The notes beneath the pieces are model-generated. The model saw only the letters and a list, made by a program, of their open reading frames with translations. It did no database searches and was not told the DNA's origin. From contig RCAB01000031.1 of assembly GCA_003640385.1 (NCBI GenBank), positions 124,001 to 188,000 of the forward strand: a stretch of 64,000 nt of DNA, given 5' to 3'. A program made the translations under genes and the position numbers. Position 1 is the stretch's first letter, and the number at the start of each line of letters is the position of its first letter. Origin of the DNA: Setaria digitata. Taxonomy: Eukaryota > Nematoda > Chromadorea > Rhabditida > Setariidae. This document shows positions 48,261 to 60,800 of this stretch, piece by piece.

Positions 48261-49121
48261 CGCAAGCCTCACATACATTAGTCGCATGCCCGACTGACAC
48301 GCATAACACGGACGCATGCATATAAACATGTAGATATGCGCGCGTCAATCCATCGAACATGCGCACAACTAGACACAAATATGCATGCAAGCATGCGGTC
48401 GACCCACACAGTTATGTGAGAGTAAGGTATGCGTGTGCGGGGATGTTGGCGCTTCAGAAGATGTTGGCAGTTGTGGAACGCTATGCACTGTTTTCTGCAC
48501 TTATCGTCGTATCACATGGGGATCGAGATAGATTCGAAATGAAGGGAACGGTTAACAACCGTCCGGAATCAAAACTAGCATGGTGAAAAGCGATTATTTA
48601 CACAGTAAATGACGGGAAGGTACGCAGTACAAGCAGCATTAACTCGACAACAGGATGGAAGGGCTCTATCTCTTCAAGGTACCATCATCACATACGGTTT
48701 GTTGATCAGGCATTACGTAATAGGACCGCATAGTGACACGTACTGTTTCATCTCCCCAACCATAGCTCATGTCACAAAATCTGTGAAGTACCCATACGGT
48801 AAGCTGTTAGCTGAATACAGCATAAAACATTTACTAGTTTAAAAAGTTATAACGGATCACACCGGAGACGTACATAGAGATGCGAAGTTTACAAAATAAT
48901 ACATCTGAGCTGTACAACAATGCAGCACGTTCCACAACTGACAATACAGTTGCAGGCTAAAATCCGTCACCCTAAAGTGACAGACTAATCTCTTCTGCTA
49001 CCATGAAATTTTCCCTAAAGTAGAATGGACTAACTCATACCGTATCCACAAATACAGTACGATTCACCAATGTATTATCGTTGGAAATTTCAACACCTTA
49101 CGCGCGGAATCCACAATTTTA

Positions 49122-49633
49122 CTATGTATTTCTCCCTTTGTAGTACAATTCCTGTGATGAAATGAGAACAAAAAGCCAAAAAATCTCGACTAGCCTTAAG
49201 GACAATATGGTGGCAATCCTCCCCCTTCCCATCCCGCGGTTCAATCCGACTGATCTCGAACATTGAATTTCACTGATGAGCTCAACCCAACAATCAGTCA
49301 TTTCAGATTTGCTGTCACCTCTGATATCACTTTGTACCGTTTCCATCAATTCAACTACAGTTGAGTTCTTAACAAAATGAAGTTGAATAAAAACAGTTTA
49401 TGAATCCATTGGCGTGCTTCGACGAAGACCAGAACCAAACCTGAATTCGATGCTTCTTCAAAGTAATTTCCCGTCACAGATAATATAAACTGCGCCTCTG
49501 CTTCACAGAGATTTCGAGAAAATGATTCCATGGACACTCCCAAGTATAATTTCACATCCTCTTCTCTCTGCTGCCATAATCTGTCAAATTGCAGGCCCTC
49601 CCTCTCTCTCTTTCTGTTCGGTGTCTCCATCAT
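49122..49633 (-). CDS. Small hypothetical protein, 2 exons
   Basis: Two exons, 49441-49633 and 49122-49354, joined in phase 1 (GTTTGG donor, TGTAG acceptor), give 141 aa. The start is a double Met (MMETPNRKRER) right after TTTTTTTGAG, a possible trans-splice acceptor. The protein is basic at the N-terminus and then helical and charged (LQFDRLWQQREEDVKLYLGV, MESFSRNLCEAEAQFILSV), resembling small coiled-coil adaptor subunits only in a general way. The last third turns hydrophobic (LSLRLVEIFWLFVLISS), which may mean that the true 3' end is spliced differently. No family recognised. Confidence 0.4.
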
Positions 49634-52112
49634 ACTCAAAAAAAAAAAGACACGAGCCTTCAGAATCAAAAAGGGTATTCCTAGTAAAGTTTCAATTCGA
49701 GACTTCGGATAAGGTGAGCAATAGAATTCGCTGGATACAGAAAACGACCCTGGTCACCTACAAAAGGTTTAATTGTTGAGTGGCACGAAAATTGTCCGCA
49801 AATTACAGTTTAAAAAAAAGCAATTACTAAGGAATGAAATGTTATACACAATATATAATAAATAACAGTCCTGAGCGTGACTAACCGGTTACACATTTTC
49901 TTTTAAATGCTGTTATGCCGGTTACTGCAGTTGTATAGGAACATATATTCTTTCAGAAATTCCGTAAGCACTATCATCATTTCAGTTATAAGACTGATAG
50001 TACCCAATGTAAAACATATCACCAATGACACAGTTCGGAATTCAACTCAGGCTGCTACGCTTACAATTAACACCCATAAGCCTGATAACCAAGACCATTG
50101 AAAACGGGATTATAATGAAAAATCATGAATACTAGACGGCTACCAAAACAAAAAGAGGCTTGTATATGATGTAATAATATGCGTCAAAACATATACACGT
50201 CGGGGAATGCAAATTTAAACAAAACGAATGAAGAGAGATTGTTGGGCGGACTAAATTCCTGATACTAGAAGCTAATCTCATCACTGAATGCTTACGGGAG
50301 ACCTCCAAATGTCACCTTAGAATACAGAAAGCAATGCATGGGAAGAGGGCGGTGGAAGAAGGGAAGTCAGCCCACCGCATCCTGAACGTAGTATTTATAC
50401 AGTCACTAGGAAAATTTTTTATAGTTACATAAATTTGGAAATTTCTTTGGCACCAAAAGATATGGTAGGCCAAGAAGACGTTCTCCAATCGAAGATCGCC
50501 CATAAACTAAATATATCACACTACAGTTCATTTGAAAACACATCACTTATTATGTAACATACAACACTGAAGAACACTGTGCAAACTACTAACAAGCTGC
50601 GTACAGCCCCAAAGTACGACTTCTATCTTCTGAAAGTAGAACTTAAGGGAAAGAACCGTAAACAAATTTCTAAAAATTTACGCAAAACGAACACGAAATT
50701 ACTGCAATTTATGAAAACAGTATTGTTTGTTTCCTTTGCTTGCGTTTCAATCGCACATATTTCCCTTTTGTCCATTATTTGAAAAGACAGAGATACTATC
50801 CTGCTAGATAGAAAGCATACAAAATCTATTAACATGAATAATGATTAAAATTTGTAAATAACTCTAAACTAAACCTGCACAGCTACTTAAATAACAGTTT
50901 GGCACAATTCAAAATGTTTCTAGAAAAGTCAAACTCGACAGACGAAATCACTAATGAAAGAACATTCAATAAAGGAAAAGAAAAAAAAAAAAAAAAATAC
51001 AAGGCAACTGTTGATGATGTAGTAAGTAGTGCAGCTGTCCGGATAAATGCGATTCAAAAATATTCAAAAGAATAAAAAAGTAATGCACAGAATCTAAACC
51101 TACTGGTACTGTTATCACGAACAAACGACTAGCTTCGATGATTCTGAATTAAATTCCGATTTCTTTGAAAATCCGAAACGAACCAACAATATAACTTGAG
51201 ACAAGAGAGGGTAAAAAAAAAGCTGTCTAAACGCTTTTCAAGAACATACAGAAAGAAGACAATACTACTGACAATGCTATACTAACAAAAATCTTTGGCA
51301 CAGCAAAACGGAGCAACAAGAAATATGTGATATAAACCACGATATACAAATGCCCCGTAGCAGTAGCAATAATGCATGCAATCACAGTCAGTAAATATAA
51401 TACGCAATTGGGATCATAGATTTTGAAGCCAGAAACTTATACAGCGGATATCCTCGTGATACCACTCAAATGATGCTATCCATACCTACTATTCATATAA
51501 CCACTGCTGTACTTCTTAATAGAAGAATTTGAACTATTTGACAAACTCGTAAGCTAGTTTGAATATGATGATGGGGTTTTTTCTGGCAACTAAAATATTC
51601 ACGAAGAAATAAAAAAAAAAAAAAAAATTTTCTTGCTTACTATGTATCTTCTCCAATATATATAAATACACACAAACATAAACTATATTTTGATAAGCCA
51701 TAACAGTCAACGAAAGAGCAAACTCATCACAAATAAACATGCCCATTACGCTGATTTAGGCAAACATTTGATTTAAAATTATTCATGGAAAAAAGATTTA
51801 AACTATCCTCTAATAGTTATAGAACATTAAGCAAAAGGCTGAGATTTTCACATCCACTAAAGCAGTAAATAAAAGTGAAAATAATCTAGCATTTTACAAG
51901 ATCAGAACTTCTGGGGCCGCTTTACATCTAATGAAGGCGAATAACTAGTGGAATAACGACATCATGTACATCATATAGTATACAAATACAAAAAAAAGCA
52001 CCAAACGGAATGAGCAATTTGTTGAATGTAAAGCTACGGCAAGAATCGAACCGGTTTTGCGAGATAAATTGCAAGATATGAGAACCATCTGTTTTTGCAG
52101 TGTGAATAGTAT
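49634..52112. other. Intergenic, no gene seen
   Basis: About 2.5 kb of AT-rich DNA with several poly(A) tracts (near 50981-50997 and 51609-51625) and no supported exon. The left part may hold the promoter of the small orphan gene and the right part the MRTF 3' UTR. Confidence 0.45.
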
Positions 52113-54769
52113 TCACTGGATCGAATCGATCCCACTGGTATCCATATCCGGAGATGGTGAAGGCAACATCATATCCAACCAATCCATACCAATGTTTTGA
52201 AACTACAATCTTCCTTATCAGGCAACTTTGTAGTGGTAAAACGACCAAAAAATCATCACAAAATCTGTCCAAAATGCCCCAAAAGTGTGAAATATCACGC
52301 ACCTGATCTACAACTTGGCTGTGATCAAAAGAAACCATTAATGGATCATTCTGAGTTGATGTCCGCTCATCTAGATTATCCGTTTTTTCATTAAGAACAT
52401 CTGGCTAAAACGAAATCATTTAGCAGAAGTATGAAGGGTCCAGGACTCTAAGTTCCAACTGTTTCTGTCTCTGCAAAAACTAAATAAACATCTAAAGACA
52501 CTTTGGTTTATAATTAAGTGTAAGAAAAGAAACTAAAAAATTACACTGCTAACTGTGTACTGCTCAGCAGCCCGTGAACAAACCGGTGTTGCTGGTATTG
52601 CACAATCATGTTGAAACCAATCATCACCTAATAACGTCGCCAACTCATCTGAACCATAAACCGCTCCTGTACCAAAATCGACATTATTTGGTTTCAAATC
52701 GTTGGCACCAGCTAAAAACAAAATAATTTGTAAGTAGTACCAATACTTTGCAAAGTCATCCTTTGAGGATGAAATTCAAAATGTAAAAATAGGCGGATTT
52801 TATATTGAAAATAATGCTAAATACCTGATTTAAAAAACTGAAGATGGAAATCTGCTTAATGAATTCGTTTACTAATTCATGCAGCACACAGTATTTTTAC
52901 GAAATGCTTCAACAAAACGGATAAGCACACTCCAGCTTCATCCCAGTTTTTTCTTCACATAATACATAATTTAATTTCTGAATAAAAAACATCCTGGACC
53001 TTGATCATCACGCAAAACATCCATTAGGTCATCGAAGGCCTGGTTTTTCGAATACTGAAAGGTTTGTGGAGTACTAACAGTTCCTTCCTCGAATACCTCA
53101 ACACGTTCTTCAAAATGACAATCGGTTATTTCGGTCTCCATTCCCTGGTTCTCGCTATAAGATGCCGAAATTTGTGGCGTTTTAGGCTGAAAAATATTTT
53201 TTTTTTTTCCCCAGAATCATTTGTTAAGAGAAAATGCACTCATTCATTCATTGGGTATTTTTTTTTCGTTAAAAAATTGAAAAACCAAACCAAATATCTC
53301 ACAGGAATATTACCAGATATAAAAGAATTAAACTAAACATGATACGAATATCAAGTCTCCATTTGTTTGCAAAGAACGAAGATTACTCTTGTTCTAATAA
53401 AAGGAAATGTTAATAATATTAACAAATAAACTTTTACACATCTACTGGAGAGCTTGCATTACCTGTCTTCTACGTAATCTTCTCATAGTTTAAACAGCAG
53501 TTAACAGTTTAAATTTGTTAAAAGAAAAAAAAAGGAATGTTTGACGAACTTCAACATATCACAAGGTGAATATGTTGGCATAGAAGGTAAATAATCTCAC
53601 AACGTAAGGCTGTATTAGTTGGTCACAACTTGGCAAAGCGGTAGGATTACCACCACTGCTACTCTCAGTCCGGGAACTATCGTTTTCATGTTGCCGAAGA
53701 GAAATAGATGTTGCAGTTTTTTGTATTTGGGATTCCTCAGGAAAACAGGATGACGAAGATGCCATATGTGTTTTTGAACGTTTTTCAGCATCACTTTCCA
53801 TCAAAGCCTTTGAAGCATTCTCCAATACTTGCTTAAAGATTTCCTCCATATCCACACTACCGGATATTTTCTCCTGAGAATCTGTATCAGTCTTTATCCT
53901 GAAACCAGATCAAAAAATACTCGCTGCCAACAGAACTGAAAGCACTGAGTTTGCTATGAAAATGGAGTTTTTTTAACCACTAGTTTCTACAGAAATACAT
54001 TTGTTCCACATTAAAATTCTCCTCTATATAAAACAAAAATCAAACAAAATTTCAACACAAGTAATTCCTTACAGAGTCGGGAAACGATGAAATACTTGCC
54101 TGTTAATATTGTTTTTCTTCCGACTTTTCGGTTTTGGTTGGAGTGTGCTTGCTGGTACATATCGCTGCAGTTCATCTTCGCTAATGGCAATAACACCGGT
54201 ATTCTGCTGAGGTGTATTCTGAACTGATTCCATTGCTGTATCCGTCAATGAAGCACATTGCTGTTGTGATGGGACGACCGTTACCGTTTCAAGAGTGTTT
54301 GAATCCACCTGGACACCATGCTGTAGTTCGGCTTCACAACTCTGATCCTCAGTGACTTGTGTCGCCGTAGCCACAGCCTATAAATCAAGATCGCTATTAT
54401 TCACAACTATGTGAAAGGGAAAGACATTAGCGAAGAGCAGAAGGAGTTGGAGAAGGGAGGAGGAAGATATCGATAGCACTATTTCCTTTATAACGTGAGA
54501 GATCTTCATGTTATAAAGGAAATAGTGGTATCGATATCTTCCTACCAGTATCAATGCCATTATCAAATACGAATGTGGCATAATATAATGCAACACACAT
54601 GACTTCTTTCAAGCTGATAACGTCTCAGTAGCTGGACAATGAGAAGCGCAGTGCGTGCATCTTGCTTGATCAAACGTACAATATCTTGAACTGCTTGCTC
54701 GACATGCAGTTCCTCTTGCAGTTTCTCTTCAGTTGAAGCCAAATTTTGTTGCTCTGTTATTTGAGCCTG

Positions 54770-54819
<50 letters not shown>

Positions 54820-57800
54820 NAAAAAAAAGTGGAAAAGAGTAATACGTATCTCAAATCTCAGTAAGACCTTACAACACGAATAAAGCAATGAGTGTGAACT
54901 GACAACGAAACTGCATTATATCGTGAGAACTAAATGAAGACTCAGATCCCATAATAAACTTACGTTCAGTTAATTCTTCGGTAAATTTATTAAAGAAAGC
55001 CCAATCAAGAAATCAATTTTAACGAACCAAACTTCCCGAGTAGAAGAATCCCGGCACAAATGTGCCGAAAATTTTCGTAAGGGGAGAAAAAAAAAAAAAA
55101 AAAAAAAAGAAAACAACCATATAGATGAAGCAAAACAAGCCTGCATTTGTTGCTGTTGAAGTTTATGTTGCAAGAAAAGCTGTATATGAAATTTATTCAA
55201 ATGTTTTATGTCCAGCTGATTAAGCCACAAATCTGCCTCGGATTGCTGCTGATTGCCTTCCAGTTGGGCGTCTTCTTGTCTTTTTGCTTGCTGAAAACAT
55301 GACACATTTACGGAATTCGCATCAAATAGGTCAGAACGGAATGAAAATCAACTACAGGACCCTCAGTATTTTCCATAAAATTTTTATTCATACGACGTTA
55401 ATATTAATTACTTAATATAACCATTAATATATTAAAATTTCTAATACAGTAGTTTTTTCCCACTTATTCCACATCTAAGCACTGGTCGAGATCATGTGTT
55501 ATAACAGTCATGTATTATAACAGTAAATTTTTTTAATGAACGTTTCTATGCCTATTTTAAAAATACAGTACCTTTTTAACACCAATTTTTAAACAGAAAC
55601 CTGTGCTTTCTTAGCAGCAAGGATTACTTGCTGCTGATGTTTCAGTTGTTGTTGCGAACGATGTAACTCCTTCTGCAACTCTTCAATTTTTCGCTGTTGA
55701 AATCGTAACATTTCCTCATGAATAGAAAGTGTCGTTGCAGACAACCTGTAAAAGCCTTTCGGCAAGTTAAATAAAATAAGCATTTTGTCCAATATAAAGC
55801 ATTATTTAAACTAGCTCGAAAAAAAATACTTTTTATCCAATATAATTCCACAAAAAGCTCAATTATTTTGGCAAAACAAGCATCTAAAAAAAGTTAAGGG
55901 AATGTAAAATGTGGATCGAAAAAAATCACCGCCAACCAACAACTTATAAATTTGTTCCATGAAAATAACAATGCTTACAGGGCGCTCGTATCACTAGGAT
56001 CAATGTGAGCAGGATACTTCTTTACAGCTTTTTCAGAATTACTTGGCGGCGATGGAATGTCCGGTGAACTACCACTTGCCGAATCAGCCATAACGGGAGA
56101 ACAATGTGGCTGCGCAGACTGCATCGGTGGACAGAGTGCATTTTGTGACACTGCTGTACCGTCCTAAAACAATTTCTCGTTGCTTTACTTTCAATTTCAA
56201 CAAAATGCATTATGCATCAAGTATAACAAACACAAACAAGCTGAATTTATACCACTGGATTTACGAGGCGTTCGTGGAATGCCGGCATTAAATAAGTAAT
56301 TTTAACCATTATATCTAGACCACTTTTCTTTCCTGACAATATTTAGAACAGCAAATATCCTTTACACTTTCAGATACGAAGCGCCAACTGCTCAAAAATA
56401 TTCGTTAATGTCAATGATCAATTACAAGCACTCCGGTTATGTACGTTATTCATTCACTAAAGCTACTTTTTACGAGAATTTCTTCATCTAAATTACAGCT
56501 TTCAAACAAGCCAAAGCTGACATAACAACACAATTCGATATGTAATTCCTCTAGCAAAATCTTATCCAAGATCCTTTATGGCTCCTCGCTTGCATATATC
56601 ATACGTAATTCACAAAAAAACTTCCTGTGTTCATATTCTCCTTCAAGTCTGTCAAGTATCAAATCTAAGACCTCTCATATTTGTATAATTTTATTTATAG
56701 TACTAATTGGTAATATAATGTAATAAAACAAATAATTTAGTAATAATTAAAAAACATCAATAATAATAACAATAATTTAATAATAAATTAATTGATTAAT
56801 TAATAAATAATAACAATAATAATAATAATGACTGATAAGAATAATAAGTGAATAAACTAGTTAGTTAATAAATAAATAAACAGACAATAAATAATAATTA
56901 ATAACACCGATTAAAAGGAAGCTTATGAGAGCTTAAAGTGGAAAAAACCAGCAAACATTTTATGACGAAACAGCATATGGATTTTTAGATATAATATTTT
57001 TAAATTGGAAGCTACGATGAAGTTCAATTTCTATTAACAGTAATTACCTTCGAATTATGTCGCGCAACGTTATTACAAACAAGGAATTGACTATGACAAT
57101 TCTGCTGCTTTACAGAAGGACACGTGGTTGCCCCAGCCCCGGTGTGTTGAACCTGAGCTTCCTGTGCCTGCTGCTGTTGAGTGCTACGCACTGGTGTTCC
57201 AATAACCTGATGGGATGATCCGATTAAACGTTGGTCTGGTGAAGTGGTAGACCGAGGTAAGTGACAACTGAGAACAGGATTCCCTTGTACCGCGCCCTGT
57301 ATCATTTGAGTTTGTTGCTGTTGCCCACTCTGGGATGAATGCACGACGTGAGAAGTTTGCTGCTGCAACTGCTCAACAGAGGACGCCCGGACCAAAGTGA
57401 ACTGAAAATGGTGCTTAGAGGGATATCTCAATTCTAAAAAGCTAATACAGAAGACAGTTTCCATTCCTTAATGAATAACTACTCTGCAATGAATTCATCA
57501 AAACAATTTTTTCCGCTTGAAATTCCAGGAAGTACATTAAAATACCTGCCCACCGGAACCAAGTTGCGCAAAACTAAAAGTCGGTTCTGTTTGCACTTGT
57601 TGGATATTTTGTGTCACTTCCGTAGCAGTTGAAAATTGCTGTTGTGGTCGAGTATTGGTAGCTTGGGTCGTGGTACCGTTCAGGGTAATGTTTGTGGTGA
57701 GCGGATGTTCCGATGACATACAACAACATTGCACACTATGTGGTACTGTTGCTGTTGCAACTACCGCGCCACTGGCATCCACAAGCTAGAAAAGGATCAG

Positions 57801-60800
57801 TTAATCGGATTTTCGAGATTAGCAAAAACAGCTGTTGAGAACTACACCGCCGGCTGGATAACGGGTGTTATCCAGCCGTAGTTAAGAACTTCTCAAATGT
57901 AACCACATGTCGCTTGTGGTCATTTATGCATCACCTCTAGTGTTAGCACAAGTATGAACATTCCATTATCCACTAGTCCTATGTCACTTAATAGTCACAA
58001 GTCTTCCCACTTAACCAATCGACAGGTAAAGGTGCTCGACATTAGTCTTATAAGAAACAGCATTATTTGGTATAAATAAAATATCCTATCTGAAAGGTAT
58101 TATTGATGAAAAGAAAAAAAAAAAAAAAAATACATGCAAAACTTGATGCTGATGTTGTTGTGCCGGAGGCAACTGTACGACAAGAGAGTGCTGCTGCGTT
58201 GACTGAGTCCGCTGTACCAAAGGTGAAATAGAATGTTTGTGAGCATAATCACTTATAACATTACTGATAGGAGGTAACCGACTCGACTGTGTTGAAACAT
58301 CAGGAACCGGAGATGGAACCGAAATCAGGTCGGATGATGGATCCGTTAACGCATTTCCACTGCACTGATTCAGAATCGACTCCTCGTATGGTCTTAATCG
58401 CTCCAATAGCTGCGGTTTTGCGCCAGAAACAGGTAGTTGCCGCTTTTTGCATTCATTTTTGAGATCTTGAACCCGATAGTCTGCAAGACGGGTTTTCGGC
58501 TTTTCATTATCACTCACAGAATTAATAGTTCCAGATGATATTCCTGAATAATTGAAATTAGCACTGGAACACTGACAACACTGCTGATTTTCCTGCATTT
58601 GTTCCGGTATCACTGACTGTACTCCATTTTGAACACACTCTGTACCGACCAACGAACTTTGAGCGGATGCTGTCATGCAGGGTGATGTTGCGCTCGGTGT
58701 AGCACATTCATCTGTACAATGTCGCCCTTCCTCTTCCTGGAAATCATTTTAATACTGAATTTGGCCATCTGATTTCCAAATTTGAGTAATATAAAGTCAT
58801 ATAATACAACTAATACAACAAAAAATAGCAATGATTTGTTCATGCAGTACAGTACCTATACTAATGTAAAACTGTCAAACTAATTTTACATGTCATATTA
58901 AGAGCACCTGCAAAGCACTGAAAGGATTGTCAAATAATGCGAAAAAGATTTCGAAGTTACCTGTGAAGTGCCAAGGGTTCGAAATTCCTCAACTTCACGT
59001 TGCCATTGTAAAAACAACTGTTGCTGTTGAAGCAAAAGATCGTAGCTACTTTGTATTTCACGCGTATTCTCAGTCTTCAAAAAAAAAAAAAAAAATCGGG
59101 CTGTTCAGGACAAAGATATTTATTAGTGAAGGTGCATTCCGACCAATGTTCTTCGCTACTAATGATAAACATCTATAAGAAGTGGAAAAACTGGTATTTT
59201 GTATTAGACAAAACAGAACTCAAAAATATGATTTCAGATTCAGTCTACCAAAAAAAGCTATCATTATCCAACACATAATACGTATCGGAAGAGCTACGAT
59301 GCCCTGTACTAATTCCAATGTTGATGCTAAAGAAGATCTGACAAGATCAATAGGCTAAGTGGATAAGTCATTTCCGGTTTAAGTCGACCAAACGAAAGAG
59401 CCACATTTTTTTTTATAAAGAATGCGAAAAAAAAAAGTACCTGTTCACCGACATTTAACAATGACGCATTATCGCTAACGTAAGATACACCATGAGTCAC
59501 GAGTGCGTCATTTATAGTTTCTGCACCCTGAACAAACGGGAACTCATTCAAAGAAAATTCTGCACATGACGCCACTGTTCCTAACAGATGAAATGAAGCT
59601 AATATTTACACTTAATCCCTGCCAAATACGGATACTTATGATAGTAAAAAATAATACAGTTTCTCAATTTCTGATGAAATCTGCTGTATTATTTTCGAAT
59701 TTATCTCATATTCCAAAAACGTCTGTGAAAACCTGATATCACATATTTGTCTCAGTTCTCACCATTAATAATCAATAAGTACAGTAACACACGCACCTGG
59801 TAATCCGGGGCAGCAGAATCCTGCAATTTCAATTTCGAACGAGCATTGGGCGATGGTAACGTCTGGTCATATGGTGTTCGATACTGGGAACCTTTTTTAC
59901 GAACTTTTGATTTGGCCAAACAAACATTCGGTAGTTTTCTCTGATAGGAACTTGCCGGTGTCGCGGATATTACCTCCATTTCTAACCAGTTAATATCATT
60001 TAAAACCACCACATGCATTAACGATTTAATTGGAAAATAACACTGTATTAAATTAAAAGACAAGGTAGCAAGATCAACGCACCTGTTCGAAAAAGTAAGA
60101 GGAGTAAACAAAACTACTCTACTTTTCGGTACTATAATCCTATTCATACCTACTTTCAGGGAAAAATTAACTATGAAATTTACCCAATTGCTTCTTTTCG
60201 CTTTCACCGTCTTTTCCTTGGATAGTTTTCGTAAACAGTAAGCGGCCTTCTAAAGAGAATGGAAAAAAAAAAAAGATATAAATTAGCCGGGAAATTTTTC
60301 AGAGTTTTTTTTTTTGCTTATGAAATGACGACACGATATTTCTCCGATCTAATTTGCAAATTCTGAGAAAATATTGCTTCGCAGCATTAATAGGAGGTGA
60401 TGAAAATAACGGTTATAAATCCTATATGGCTGAATATGATACATGATACATATGGAGTAAACCAATTCAAGCAAAATAACCTTGTATTGCTTGCTCCAGC
60501 TCTGCATCAGCTTGTAAAATTTTCTTGGTGACCAGCTCGAGTGGACCGGGCCGATGCTGCAATTTTTTGTTTAAATCGTCCTTTAACTTACAGCGCTTCA
60601 GCTCCTCGGCCTTCCGCTGAATAGATGGATCCGCATTAGAAGCTACAATCAGTTAACATTTATTGGTAGGAAATTTCAAATTTCAATTTCTTGAAAGTTA
60701 TATTTTAATAGCGGGTGCTTCAACAACAAACATAATAATATTGAAAGAAATATTAGCTGTGATCATGTTGCCAGATGAAACATACTAAAAGAACCCCCAA

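Larger units (their letters stand above)
47473..49121. other. Intergenic with GC-richer microsatellite island
   Basis: Less AT-rich than the rest of the window. Contains TGCC/TGCG tetranucleotides, a poly(G) run, CAG/CAT-type triplets and a long CA/TA/CG alternating stretch. Frames of up to 280 codons cross it on the minus strand but are driven by the repeats and are not called as genes. It should include the zinc-finger gene promoter. Confidence 0.5.

Noticed and set aside
47487..48329. 280-codon minus-strand frame rich in Val, Cys and Tyr
   Set aside because: Its composition follows directly from the CA/TA/TGCC microsatellites; no motif, and other frames over the same repeats are open as well.
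51928..52338. 136-codon minus-strand frame covering the end of MRTF
   Set aside because: Only the first residues are a real exon; the rest is read out of frame. The correct last exon (52113-52202) starts after TTGTAG and reads FQNIGMDWLDMM.
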